Made by a program: the position numbers and the translations under genes. This document shows positions 39,617-49,347 of a stretch of 64,000 nt of DNA, piece after piece. The notes under the pieces are model-generated. The model was not told the origin of the DNA, did not search any database, and saw nothing but the letters and a program-made list of their open reading frames with translations. Location: the NCBI RefSeq assembly GCF_000427295.1, contig NZ_ATNM01000116.1, positions 1 through 64,000 on the forward strand. Direction: 5' to 3'. This stretch comes from Cyclobacterium qasimii M12-11B (GTDB taxonomy: Bacteria; Bacteroidota; Bacteroidia; Cytophagales; Cyclobacteriaceae). The number at the start of each line of letters is the position of its first letter. The first letter of the stretch is position 1.

Positions 39617-42415
39617 ATGAAAAACACTGATACTGTTGCCACGTATTTTTTTCAACGGCCGAAAACAAGAAATTTTATCGGTACACTTACCATAATACTA
39701 TTGATGTTATCGGCCTGCGGTGAAGCCGAAAAGGAAAACTTGATAACTTCAGTAAATTTTGAAGAACAAAGTTTTGCTCCATTTGTGGAGCCATCCTTTC
39801 CTTATATCTCAACTTCCTTTGATGGTAGGGACTTGGGAGCCGGTTTTCCTGAAGACAACATTTCTGGTCGCGTTTTGGCCATTAAATTGGGCAATGATGC
39901 TTATGCCTGTTTCGATACAGACATGTTGCGTTGGTCAGTGGCCTGGACCGGAGACTTTATGCCAATGGTAACCATGGCTCAGGTATCCTATGCTGATTTT
40001 CACAATAAAGGAAACCAAATCCCAAAAATAGGAGGAGATCCTAAATTGGCTACGGGAGCCTACCCAGGTTGGTCCATTGGACAGCTGTCGGCAAAAGATC
40101 CAAGAAAAGCCTCACCTCACCCTGACAGCCCAGCGTGGGGCGCCATACCTGCTGAAATAGGTAGATACGAAGGTATTTACCCAGTAGAAGACAAAGTCAT
40201 ACTTTCTTATACAGTAGGGAATACCCTTGTTTATGAATTACCAGGAAGCCTTCTTCATGAAGGACTTAAGGTTTTTGTCAGAAGATTTGCCATGGCAGCT
40301 TCTGACAAAAAAACTTTCCTAATGGCAGCTGAGATCACTGACATCAGCAATGTAGAATTGGCCGACAATCAGGTTTTGGTTTATCATGGGGATAAAGTGA
40401 CCGCTATGGGACTTGCCAATGGCAGTGAAGGCGTTACACTTTCCGTTGAAGACAATAGGTATTTGGTAGTGGAAGTTGCAGCGCATGCTACAACAGTAGA
40501 TTTTGAATTATTGCTTTGGAATGGGGAAGCTTCAGAAAAAAATAAATTTGCAGGGGTTTTAACCAATGAGTTGTCTACGCTTCCTGATTTTGAAAAAGGA
40601 AGCAAGCCTTATTGGGAAGAAGAAGTACTGACCAAGGGCCAAATTTCACCTGATACGGCAGCTTTTGTAACAGACCGATTGACATTGCCGGTGCCAAATC
40701 CTTGGAAACGGAATGTTAGAATGGTGGATGTTAGTTTTCTTAGCGATTCTGAGGCCGCTATGGTCACCTTTGAAGGGGATGTATGGAAAATAGCAGGGAT
40801 AAATAAGGAATTGGATCGCCTGGTATGGACCAGAGTTGCTTCCGGGCTTTATGAGCCACAAAGTATAGAAGTGGTAAATGGTGAAATCTATGTTTATGGT
40901 AAGGATGGAATCACCCGACTACATGACCTGAATGGTGATGGCGTGGCTGATTTTTATGAAAATTTCTCCAATATGATGGCACAATCTATCGAAACCCGTG
41001 AATGGGCCAGCGATATGGTGGCTGATCCAAAAGGAGGGTTTTATGTGGCCAAATTTGGTGCCTTGGATATGGGACCTGAAGCCTCTTCGCCCAAAGCCCT
41101 TATGGGTTTTAGATCAGCATCAAATGATGATGGATCTATATTAAAAGTTTCAGCAGATGGACGAAGTATTAGTCAGTTTGCGACTGGATTTAGAGGGCCT
41201 TACCTTGGGATCCATCCTGAAAAAGGTTGGTTAACAGGTTCTGATCAGCAAGGGCATTATATGCCTTCTACCCCTATTATGTTGATTAGAAAAGGAGACT
41301 ATTTTGGAGTTCCTGCCACTGCTCATAGAAAACCAATTCCTGAAACTACACCTCCAATTACCTGGATTCCTCACGGAGCAGACCGTTCAGGAGTAGGTCA
41401 AATTTGGGTTAATTCGGATAAGATGGGGCCACTCAATGATCAAATGCTTCATTTGTCTTATGGCAGACCAGGATTGTTCTTGGTGAAAGTGGACAGTAGT
41501 TCCTCCATCGTACAAGGAGGGGCTTCCGTGATTCCTGGTATTTATCCGGCACCTACCATGAAGGGTACAGTCAACCCTGAAGATGGTTTGGTTTATTTCG
41601 CAGGATTCTCCCTATGGGGACACAATTCTGAAGCTTTAAGCGCTTTTCTCCGATTGAGGTATACGGGTAAAGAAAGTTTATTGCCTGTAGATTATAAAGT
41701 TCGTGATGGCGGGATTCTATTAAGGTTTGGTCAGGAATTGGATCAGGCGACAGCCAGCGATTTAGCAAACTATCAAGTCAAAAGATGGAACTACCTGCGA
41801 ACAGAGAAATATGGCTCAGGTCACTATCAATTGAATGGTGAAGTAGGTGAGGAGAACATGCCAGTATTGGCTGCCCACTTGTCAGCCGACAAGAAAGCTG
41901 TTTTTCTAGTAGTTCCTAACATTGCCATTGTAATGCAAATGGAAGTAGCCTTTGACCTTAAAACAGTATCTGGCACCTCTTGGTCTGATAAGGTTTGGAT
42001 GACCGTAAATGCGGTTAACGAGGCCAATCTTCAGGCAGAAGGATTTGAAAATCTTAATCCTGCAGAATTGATCGAAAATTTTGATCCCACATTATTGGCA
42101 GGCAAAGAAGAAGGACAAGCGGATGCGATCAAAGGAAAAGAAATATTCCTGAAATACGGATGTATTGCCTGTCATGCGATTGACGACAATGTAGCTGGAA
42201 AAATTGGTCCAAGTGTAAAAGGACTGTATGGCGCCAAAAGAGAATTTAAAGATGGTACTACTGCCACTGCAGACGATGCCTATATCAAAGAGTCTATTGT
42301 TGATCCAGGTGCGAAGGTAGTAAAAGGCAGAGAAGGAGAGATGCCTTCCTTCCTTGGATTGCTTTCCGATCAGGACATAGAATCCGTTATTTTGTATTTT
42401 AAGACATTGAAATAA
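39617..42415 (+). CDS. Large lipoprotein with beta-propeller and C-terminal cytochrome c domain
   Basis: A 932-residue periplasmic lipoprotein from ATG 39617 (TTG 39602 is an alternative), with lipobox LSAC. The N-terminal 330 residues resemble a module (DUF6797-like, tentative) found in planctomycete and marine Bacteroidota dehydrogenases. A propeller-like region follows (VSFLSDSEAAMVTFEGDVWKI, GITRLHDLNGDGVADFY). The C-terminus is a class I cytochrome c: CIACH at residues 849-853 counted from ATG 39617, with IGPSVKGLYG and a distal-Met candidate in GEMPSF. Probably an electron-transferring sugar dehydrogenase or a heme-binding partner of one. A terminator follows 65 bp after the stop. Confidence 0.82.
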   Translation: MKNTDTVATYFFQRPKTRNFIGTLTIILLMLSACGEAEKENLITSVNFEEQSFAPFVEPSFPYISTSFDGRDLGAGFPEDNISGRVLAIKLGNDAYACFDTDMLRWSVAWTGDFMPMVTMAQVSYADFHNKGNQIPKIGGDPKLATGAYPGWSIGQLSAKDPRKASPHPDSPAWGAIPAEIGRYEGIYPVEDKVILSYTVGNTLVYELPGSLLHEGLKVFVRRFAMAASDKKTFLMAAEITDISNVELADNQVLVYHGDKVTAMGLANGSEGVTLSVEDNRYLVVEVAAHATTVDFELLLWNGEASEKNKFAGVLTNELSTLPDFEKGSKPYWEEEVLTKGQISPDTAAFVTDRLTLPVPNPWKRNVRMVDVSFLSDSEAAMVTFEGDVWKIAGINKELDRLVWTRVASGLYEPQSIEVVNGEIYVYGKDGITRLHDLNGDGVADFYENFSNMMAQSIETREWASDMVADPKGGFYVAKFGALDMGPEASSPKALMGFRSASNDDGSILKVSADGRSISQFATGFRGPYLGIHPEKGWLTGSDQQGHYMPSTPIMLIRKGDYFGVPATAHRKPIPETTPPITWIPHGADRSGVGQIWVNSDKMGPLNDQMLHLSYGRPGLFLVKVDSSSSIVQGGASVIPGIYPAPTMKGTVNPEDGLVYFAGFSLWGHNSEALSAFLRLRYTGKESLLPVDYKVRDGGILLRFGQELDQATASDLANYQVKRWNYLRTEKYGSGHYQLNGEVGEENMPVLAAHLSADKKAVFLVVPNIAIVMQMEVAFDLKTVSGTSWSDKVWMTVNAVNEANLQAEGFENLNPAELIENFDPTLLAGKEEGQADAIKGKEIFLKYGCIACHAIDDNVAGKIGPSVKGLYGAKREFKDGTTATADDAYIKESIVDPGAKVVKGREGEMPSFLGLLSDQDIESVILYFKTLK

Positions 42416-42480
42416 AATTGGAGCTGTTTAGTCAAACGGATTACGATAATTAAGCGAAATTTTTAAACATTCCCTAATGC

Positions 42481-42518
42481 AAAAAAGCGCACATAATTAG
42501 TTATGTGCGCTTTTTTTT
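42481..42518 (+). terminator. Strong intrinsic terminator
   Basis: Perfect 16-bp inverted repeat (42481-42496 with 42501-42516), loop of 4 nt, followed by T8 (42511-42518). It ends the cytochrome-domain gene. Confidence 0.9.
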
Positions 42519-42754
42519 ATGTCTTGATTTGGGAGATTGTAGTTTTGGTAGCTGGGCTTATTGAGGCTAGTGGGGGAGAAAAACTACCAATAGAAATCCC
42601 TAATAAACGTACTCAAAGTTCCTTAATCTACAGGGAAACTTTTGAGCAGTTTAGGTCAGGTAGTTTATTTACATATAGTTAATCTATATAGGTAGCATTC
42701 ACCATTCAATTCTAAAACAATGAATGTTTATTCATACATTTTTGGGTTAGATTT

Positions 42755-42858
42755 TTAATTAATTATTTCGGTGAAATGAATTCACATAGTTAGAGCCTGA
42801 GGAACTTTCCTTTTTGATAGGGAGGGCTCAAATTTATATGAGCCCTCTCCATTTTTTT
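42755..42858 (+). ncRNA. Orphan copy of the susC-leader antisense sRNA element
   Basis: The first 57 bases (42755-42811) match 49223-49279 at 50 positions without gaps. A GC-rich hairpin follows (42821-42830 with 42839-42850, one bulge) and then T7 (42852-42858), an intrinsic terminator on the plus strand. The hairpin sequence differs from the other copy but still pairs. A TACATTTT box (42735-42742) occupies the place of the -7 box. On the minus strand an ATG at 42735 lies at exactly the distance that the real susC ATG has in the other copy, but encodes only MNKHSLF before a stop. So this appears to be the upstream region of a susC that has been lost, 3' of the sulfatase at 42906-44276. Confidence 0.6.
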
Positions 42859-42905
42859 ATTGACTATAAAATTTTAATTTTTTATACAATGAAAATCTAG
42901 ACCAA

Positions 42906-44276
42906 TCAATTCATAGTCACCTCATCTATCCAAACCTTGTATTGATTTTGAAGGTTTTGGACTAGATCAGGATATTGCTTGACTTTGTTTTCGGATTCTC
43001 CAGGGTCAGTTGAAATGTTATACAGGTATAATTTATCAGGAGTTTTTTCTGATTCGGAAAGATGATTGCCTACAGGATTGTGAATCAGTTTCCAATCCCC
43101 CTCTCTAACTGCCCACTGGGGATCATTACCACCTAAACATTGCCAGAAAAAAGTATCATGAGGGGAAGGAGCGGTAGGGGAACGTATTATTTCAACCATG
43201 CTTTTTCCATCAATTTTATGATCTCCCTTGGGTATATTACACAATTCCAACAGGGTTGGGAACCAGTCCACATTGACTGAAAGTTGCTCCCTAACCTCAT
43301 TTTGAGGAATTTTTCCAGGCCAACTAATTATGGCTGGAATCCGGATTCCCCCTTCAAAAAGACTGAATTTTGCTCCTCTGTATACTCCTGCATATCCACC
43401 ACCAAAGAAAGTCCTTTCTTCCTCAGAATGACCATGATCAGACTGAAATACAATGATGGTGTTTTCCTCCAATCCTAATTCTACTAGTTTTTCCATTACC
43501 AGACCTATCTTTTCATCCATAGTAGAAATCAAGGCTGCATATTCCTTGCGGGGAGAAGGTAAATCATTGTAATAATTCCTCCATTTTTCTTGGCCTTGTA
43601 GAGGGTAATGTGGAATATTTAAAGCCCAGTAAAGGAAAAATGGATCCGATTGATTAGACTCTAAAAAGCCTTCAATTTCTTCTACCATTCTATCTGGGAA
43701 ATAACTGCCATCTTCCCAAACTTCCTCTCCATTCCTCCAAAGGTCATGTCTGTTTGGACCATGCCAATAAAAGTAATGCGAGTAATTGTCTATACAACCT
43801 CCCATGTGCCCATAAGAATAATCAAATCCCTGTTGGTTGGGCATACTTGAAGGATTATAACCGACATGCCATTTACCAATATGTCCTGTTTTATAACCTG
43901 CTGATTGGAAAGTTTCCGCGATTGTAATTTGACTTCCAGACATTTCCGATTTGCCACCATTGTCCGAGGAGGCATTGGTGACAAGTCCAGCCCTTTGTGG
44001 GTACCTACCTGATAATAGCGATGCGCGGGAAGGAGAACAAACAGGGGCTGCGGTATAAAATTGAGTGAAACGAACCCCCTTTTTGGCTAAATTATCCATA
44101 TTTGGGGTATAAAGATCTTTGGCACCATAAATATTTAGATCCAAAGTACCTTGATCATCCGTGTATATGATAATTACATTTGGCTTTTTATTCACTTGCA
44201 GGTCTTTACTCTGAGATGGATGAATTGAGCATAAAAATATACCCAATAAAAACGGAACAGCTCTATATATGAACAT
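42906..44276 (-). CDS. Sulfatase (type I)
   Basis: Secreted sulfate-ester hydrolase, 456 residues, with an N-terminal signal peptide (about 1-23). Metal site IYTDDQGTLD, signature CSPSR with nucleophile Cys80, GKWHVGYNPS, and QSDHGHSEEERTFFGGG, with His replacing the usual Asn in the DNG motif. It is the last gene of the FecI/FecR-controlled susC-susD operon, 25 nt after the corrected susD stop codon. The motif variants set it apart from the five tandem sulfatases, so a different substrate position is likely. Confidence 0.94.
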   Translation of the reverse strand: MFIYRAVPFLLGIFLCSIHPSQSKDLQVNKKPNVIIIYTDDQGTLDLNIYGAKDLYTPNMDNLAKKGVRFTQFYTAAPVCSPSRASLLSGRYPQRAGLVTNASSDNGGKSEMSGSQITIAETFQSAGYKTGHIGKWHVGYNPSSMPNQQGFDYSYGHMGGCIDNYSHYFYWHGPNRHDLWRNGEEVWEDGSYFPDRMVEEIEGFLESNQSDPFFLYWALNIPHYPLQGQEKWRNYYNDLPSPRKEYAALISTMDEKIGLVMEKLVELGLEENTIIVFQSDHGHSEEERTFFGGGYAGVYRGAKFSLFEGGIRIPAIISWPGKIPQNEVREQLSVNVDWFPTLLELCNIPKGDHKIDGKSMVEIIRSPTAPSPHDTFFWQCLGGNDPQWAVREGDWKLIHNPVGNHLSESEKTPDKLYLYNISTDPGESENKVKQYPDLVQNLQNQYKVWIDEVTMN

Positions 44277-44301
44277 AGCTTGTAAGATTACTGTGATACA
44301 T

Positions 44302-45811
44302 TTAATTATAACCAGGGTTTTGAGTTAGTTCAGGATTTTCCTGAATCTGTACAAAAGGGATTGGCCACAAATAATCCCGGTCTTTATTGAAGGTTCTATT
44401 GGTAATGACATTTCCTTCATAGTTATAGATAGGGCCATTGTTTACAACTTCTGCCGTTTTTCCATCTTCTAATATCTGAATAATAGAGTCCTTCAAATGC
44501 GAGTTCAATTCTTCTTTCTAAACGAATTAAATCCCTCATTTCCTCCTTAGACAGGCTATTTTGTATGGCAGGCATATTGACACTGGATCTTGCCCTTAGC
44601 ATATTCAATGCTTCATAAACCGAAGGGTCTGGACCCACGGCCTCATTTTGTGCCTCTGCATAAGTTAATAGTACTTCTGCATATCGGATCACAATGGGAT
44701 TCAATTCAGTATTGGGAGGGACAATATTTGAAACATCATCTGAAAACGAAGTAAACTTTTTCATACCAAACCCTGTATTCACCACATCTGATAATTCGGT
44801 TATTTTGCCATTAAAAGGGTATCCTATACAGGCAATTGATTGGTGCAATCGGGGATCCCTGTTTTCATAAGGTGATAAGGGGTCAAATAATGGAGATTCT
44901 TCCTTACTTAAACCATCTTTCATTAAATAGGCATCTACCAAGTCTTTTAACGGGGCAGGTGTATTAAGAATATAAATGGATTGGTCATAATTATTAGTAA
45001 ATCTAGGAGCCAGAAATTCTACATTAAAAATAACCTCTTCATTGTTTTCATTATCTAGCATAAACAACTCCCTATAATTAGGGAACAAGGTATAGGCATT
45101 AAGGTCAATCACTTTTTTTGCTGTAGCAGCTGCTTCGGACCAATCTTCTTCATACAATAGAAGTCTCGCTTTTAGTGAAAGTGCAGCACCTTTTGTTGCC
45201 CGCCCGGTATCTCTGTCTTCATAAGTTTCAGGAAGGGCCTCGCTGGATTCATCAAGATCCTTTAGAATCTGAGCCAGGACCATTGCCTTCGGGGACCTGG
45301 GTAGGTCAGAATGCAAGGCAGCATCAGGCGTTTCTAAAATCAAGGGTACATCACCAAAGTAATTGACTAAATGAAAATAGTACAATGCTCTTAGGAATTT
45401 AGCCTCTCCAATCATTCTTGTCTTTAAATTTCCATCCATGGTTACCCCATCGATGTTATCCAAGAATGTATTGGTCCTACCAATTCCTGCATAAGATGCA
45501 TCCCATTTTCCTGCCAATGCAGGATCAGTGGTTAATTGTACGCCTCTAGCCAATGGTCCCAATCCACCATTTTCATTGTATCCCCAAGCATTGGGAGTAA
45601 CCATATCGGTTTCATAAAGAGCTCCGAACATACTGCGTAAAACCTGATAACATCCTGTAAGTCCCGCACTGGCATGTTCCTCTGTTACCCAAAAGGTCTC
45701 TACGCTGTATTGATCTGTAGGGTCTATTTCCAAAATATCCTCATTACATGAAATAATGGTCCAAATTAAACAAGGCAAAAGGAATTTATATAATATAGAA
45801 TTCTTTTTCAT
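44302..45811 (-). pseudogene. SusD/RagB-family lipoprotein, frameshifted near the C-terminus
   Basis: The first frame (45811 down to 44423) encodes a normal SusD with lipobox Cys22 (IISC), LRALYYFHLVNYFGDVP, GRATKGAALSLKARLLLYE and RLERRIELAFEGLYYSDIRRW. It then runs into NGRSCKQWPYL and a stop. The expected tail (KTAEVVNNGPIYNYEG to LTQNPGYN) is in another frame ending at 44302. Removing one base from the run of five T at 44457-44461 (plus strand) restores one ORF of about 502 codons. It may be a recent mutation or a consensus error. Partner of the SusC at 45823-49203, 11 nt away. Confidence 0.88.
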
Positions 45812-45822
45812 TTTATTACTTT

Positions 45823-48800
45823 TTAGAAAGTGACGTTTAAACCAGCTGTATACATCTTTACTGTAGGGTATTCATAGAAATTCACCCCATTGATGTTTTT
45901 TTCAGGATCGAAATCCTTCATCTTGCTGAAAGTCAAAAGGTTTTGTCCATTCAGGTAAATTTTCAAGTTAGATATGCCGTACTTACTGGTGAAAACTTCA
46001 GGAATATTATACCCAATTTGAATGTTTTTCATTCGCAAATAGGAAGCATCTCTTAACCAAAAGTCAGACGGTCTGAAATTCTCATTGACACTACTTTCAT
46101 ATGTTGTTAAAATTGGAAGTCTGGCATCCCTGTTTTCAGGAGTCCAGGCATCAGTTGTCCATTCTTTGGTGACAGCAGTACCAAACCAAAAGGGTTGGGC
46201 AGCAATTAAGGAAGCATATGTGTTGATGTTTGCTACCCCTTGAAAAAAGGCGCTTAACTCAAAGGCTCTATAAGCCAAATTAAGAGAAAATTGGTAGGTA
46301 AATTCAGGTATCACTCCTCCTGATATTACCCTATCGTCCTCTGTAATAAAACCATCTCCATTCGTATCCTGGTATTTAAGGTATCCAGGTTTCGTGTCAG
46401 CAGTTTGAAAAGGACTACTGTCAATCTCCTCCTGATCTTGGAATATACCAATAGCATGAATAAGGTTGTATGAATCTATTGGATGCCCCTCCGTGATAAT
46501 ATTTCTTCCATTAAAAATGGTTTGTCCTCTTAGGTCAATTACCTCGTTGATGATTCGTGTAACACTTCCATTAATTTGGTAATTAAAATCATTAAAATTG
46601 TTTCTATAATTTAATCCCAATTCGATACCTGAATTGTCCACGGTACCAATGTTCTGAATTGGGCCGTTTAGATTTCCTACTTGTGAGGGCAGATTTACAG
46701 CCCTTAATATATCAGTCGTCCTTTTTTTGAATACATCTATTTCCAATCCTAACCTGTTTTCAAAAAAACCTGCATCAACTCCTACATTTGAAATGGTTGT
46801 AGTTTCCCAAGTGATGTTAGGATCATTATAGGAAGTCACGGCAGCACCTGCAGAAATATTTGTACCGAAGGCATAATCCTGACCCAGGTTAATCAGGTTT
46901 AGGTAGCGGAATAAACCTATTCTTTCATTCCCCAGTTTACCCCACGAAGCCCTTAACTTCAAATCACTTATCCAGGATACATTTTCTAGAAAATTTTCAC
47001 GATCCAATCTCCATCCCGCAGAAAATGAAGGAAATAAGCCCCACCTCTTATCCTTGGCAAATCTTGAAGAGCCGTCATATCTGAAGTTGGCTTCAAATAA
47101 ATATTTCTCCTTAAAATTGTATCCTAATCTTCCAAAATATGAATTCAATCTGGAACTGGCAGAGGTACTCGAAACAGCTGGATTACTTGATCCTGCATTT
47201 AATTCAAACAAATCATTTCCTAGGTACCCTTCATTTTGTCCCCAAAAAGTATTGTTAGAGAATGATTCTGAACTGATACCAATTAAGGAATTAATATGAT
47301 GAGTTTTATTGAAATCATGTGACCAATTTAATGTATTGAAAACAGTGGTATTTATGTTGCCACCATAAGTTTTTCTCGTGCTTCGGTTTTGTTGGGATAC
47401 TGACCTGGCATCGCCGTTAAAAGGAACTCTTGTTGCTGCCTCGGTTTTATTCTGGTAAATAAAAATATCCGGCACAAAGATGGTATTTAAGTCGTCTGAC
47501 TTATTGATCCCAACATTCACTTTATACTTAATGTCAAAGGGCAATTCATATTCTGCAAAAAGGTTAATAAGATACCTTTGTTGAGTGGTTTGATTTTCAC
47601 CTTCTGTTGCCAATACTATTGGGTGCCTAAATATATTGTGTCCTGTGGACCTTACAAAAGTATTGGCGTATCTACCATCTTCCAGATAGGTAGGATGAAA
47701 TGCCTGAGCTTTTAAAATTGAACCCATTAAATTTTCAACACCAGCTACAGGTTCATCGATATCCCTATAAATGGCGTTTACATTGGTTCCTATTTTCAAT
47801 CTTTTGGAAATTTGAGCGGTAGAATTAAAAGCCATAGAATACCTATTTGAACCGGAACCCATCATTACTCCCTTTTGGTCTAAATACCCTAAGGATAAGG
47901 AATAAGTCAAGTTTTCAGAACCTCCTGAAAACTGCAAATTATGTTCCTGGATAGATGCTGCACTAAACATGATGTCAAACCAGTCATTGTTAGGGTAGGT
48001 ATATGGATCTACAGTCATTCCCTCCCTGTATTCATCAATCATGGTTTGAGGATAATCAACAATTAACCTTCCACCATTGATCATAGCTTGGTTTCTGAGT
48101 TCCATAAATCGCACTGGATCTTTAATGACATCCGGCAAATAATTCACTTTCTGAAACCCTGCATAAACATTGTATTTAACTTGAAACGTATCTTTGGAAC
48201 CTGACTTGGTAGTCACTAAAATAACTCCGTTAGCAGCCCTTGAACCATAGATTGCTGCAGAAGCTGCATCTTTTAGGACAGATATACTTTCAATATCATT
48301 GGGGTTTACTTCTGAAAGTGGAAATTCTATACCATTAACCAATACCAATGCTTCGTTATTGTTTAAAGTACCCTGGCCCCGAATTCTAATTGTTGCGCCA
48401 TCCCTACCTGGTTGTCCTCCAGCTTGGTTGACATAAACACCTTGAACTCCTTGAAGTAATTGAGAAGAATTGGTAACTGGAGCATTCTCCATTTGTTCCA
48501 TATCCACAGTGGATATAGCCCCGGTTACATTGACACGCTTTTGAGTTCCAAATCCAATAACCACCACTTCATCCAAAGAAGACATGTCTTCAGCGAGTGT
48601 AATATTGATAATACTCTGGTCACCTACAGCTTTTCTTTGCGATTCAAATCCAATAAATGAAAAAACAAGCGTGGTGCCTTCAGGAACCGAAACGGAATAT
48701 TTACCATCTAGATCAGTGGCGGTGCCAATAGAGGTTCCTGGTACTGATACTGTTACTCCAGGAATAGGCAGCCCCTTGCTATCTACGACAGTGCCACTTA

Positions 48801-49203
48801 CAGTAACATCCACCATGATTTCAGGTGAAGGCTCTTTTGTTTTAGCCAGGCGGACACTTATTTTGTCATCCACTTGTTTGAAGTTCAGTTTATGTATAGT
48901 GGCTAAATCCACTAAGATCTTTTCAAGGGATTGACCATCAGCTTTAACGTTTACGCCACTGATTTTTTCGAATACCCTTTTATCATAAACAAAAGAAAAC
49001 TCGGTTTTTGATTTTATTTCAGTGAAGACTTCTGTTAATGACGCTTCTTGAAGGTTGATGCTAAGGAAAACTTCTTTCATATCCAAAGACCCCTGTGCCT
49101 TGATAGGCGCAGCGTATATGAGGTTAAGAAACAAGAGTTGCAAAACAATTCCGTATAGGTAGTATTTACCAATCATACATAGGGCATGTAGTGTTTTTTT
49201 CAT
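45823..49203 (-). CDS. SusC-family TonB-dependent transducer with N-terminal STN domain
   Basis: Outer-membrane glycan importer and signal transducer. Its 1126 residues exceed those of the other SusC proteins here because of an STN domain (about 45-118, LSINLQEASLTEVF to VDDKISVRLA), which signals to a FecR anti-sigma factor. A carboxypeptidase-regulatory-like domain (135-210, GTSIGTATDLDG), the signature LDEVVVIGFGTQKRVN, a plug with VLKDAASAAIYGSRAANGV and the barrel follow. Gene order fecI, fecR, susC, susD, sulfatase matches trans-envelope regulated glycan loci: substrate binding should release the sigma factor. A candidate antisense RNA overlaps its leader. Confidence 0.95.
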   Translation of the reverse strand: MKKTLHALCMIGKYYLYGIVLQLLFLNLIYAAPIKAQGSLDMKEVFLSINLQEASLTEVFTEIKSKTEFSFVYDKRVFEKISGVNVKADGQSLEKILVDLATIHKLNFKQVDDKISVRLAKTKEPSPEIMVDVTVSGTVVDSKGLPIPGVTVSVPGTSIGTATDLDGKYSVSVPEGTTLVFSFIGFESQRKAVGDQSIINITLAEDMSSLDEVVVIGFGTQKRVNVTGAISTVDMEQMENAPVTNSSQLLQGVQGVYVNQAGGQPGRDGATIRIRGQGTLNNNEALVLVNGIEFPLSEVNPNDIESISVLKDAASAAIYGSRAANGVILVTTKSGSKDTFQVKYNVYAGFQKVNYLPDVIKDPVRFMELRNQAMINGGRLIVDYPQTMIDEYREGMTVDPYTYPNNDWFDIMFSAASIQEHNLQFSGGSENLTYSLSLGYLDQKGVMMGSGSNRYSMAFNSTAQISKRLKIGTNVNAIYRDIDEPVAGVENLMGSILKAQAFHPTYLEDGRYANTFVRSTGHNIFRHPIVLATEGENQTTQQRYLINLFAEYELPFDIKYKVNVGINKSDDLNTIFVPDIFIYQNKTEAATRVPFNGDARSVSQQNRSTRKTYGGNINTTVFNTLNWSHDFNKTHHINSLIGISSESFSNNTFWGQNEGYLGNDLFELNAGSSNPAVSSTSASSRLNSYFGRLGYNFKEKYLFEANFRYDGSSRFAKDKRWGLFPSFSAGWRLDRENFLENVSWISDLKLRASWGKLGNERIGLFRYLNLINLGQDYAFGTNISAGAAVTSYNDPNITWETTTISNVGVDAGFFENRLGLEIDVFKKRTTDILRAVNLPSQVGNLNGPIQNIGTVDNSGIELGLNYRNNFNDFNYQINGSVTRIINEVIDLRGQTIFNGRNIITEGHPIDSYNLIHAIGIFQDQEEIDSSPFQTADTKPGYLKYQDTNGDGFITEDDRVISGGVIPEFTYQFSLNLAYRAFELSAFFQGVANINTYASLIAAQPFWFGTAVTKEWTTDAWTPENRDARLPILTTYESSVNENFRPSDFWLRDASYLRMKNIQIGYNIPEVFTSKYGISNLKIYLNGQNLLTFSKMKDFDPEKNINGVNFYEYPTVKMYTAGLNVTF

Positions 49204-49210
49204 AAATTTG
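49203..49210 (+). promoter_or_regulatory. -7 box for the antisense RNA
   Basis: TAAATTTG matches the Bacteroidota -7 consensus TAnnTTTG on the plus strand. It overlaps the first base of the susC start codon on the other strand. No clear -33 TTTG is seen at the usual distance. Predicted start of transcription is near 49217. Confidence 0.45.
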
Positions 49211-49216
49211 GGTGTT

Positions 49217-49325
49217 TTATTGTTAATTAATTATTTCAGTGAAACGAAGGCAAATAGTTGGAGCCTGAGAAACTTTCCTATCTGCCGGACAAGGCTCCTG
49301 CCTGCAAGGGCCTTGTCCATTTTTT
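49217..49325 (+). ncRNA. Candidate cis-antisense sRNA opposite the susC leader
   Basis: A plus-strand element of about 109 nt lies between fecR and susC, opposite the susC 5' leader. It has a -7 box (49203-49210), a body that is conserved in a second copy at 42755, and an intrinsic terminator. The terminator is a 9-bp GC-rich stem (49287-49295 with 49310-49318) followed by T6 (49320-49325). No plus-strand gene lies upstream that would need this terminator. In Bacteroides, sRNAs such as DonS occupy the same position and repress glycan loci; homology to those is not claimed, only the same architecture. Ends are predictions. Confidence 0.65.
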
Positions 49326-49347
49326 AGATCGTATGTTACATGCTTTA

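Noticed and set aside
44302-44508. 68-residue ORF as a separate small gene
   Set aside because: It is the frameshifted C-terminus of the adjoining SusD gene, ending in the family-typical LTQNPGYN.
49287-49325. Hairpin read as a terminator for the minus-strand fecR transcript
   Set aside because: On the minus strand the A/T tract precedes the stem instead of following it, so it cannot be an intrinsic terminator for that strand; on the plus strand it is one.
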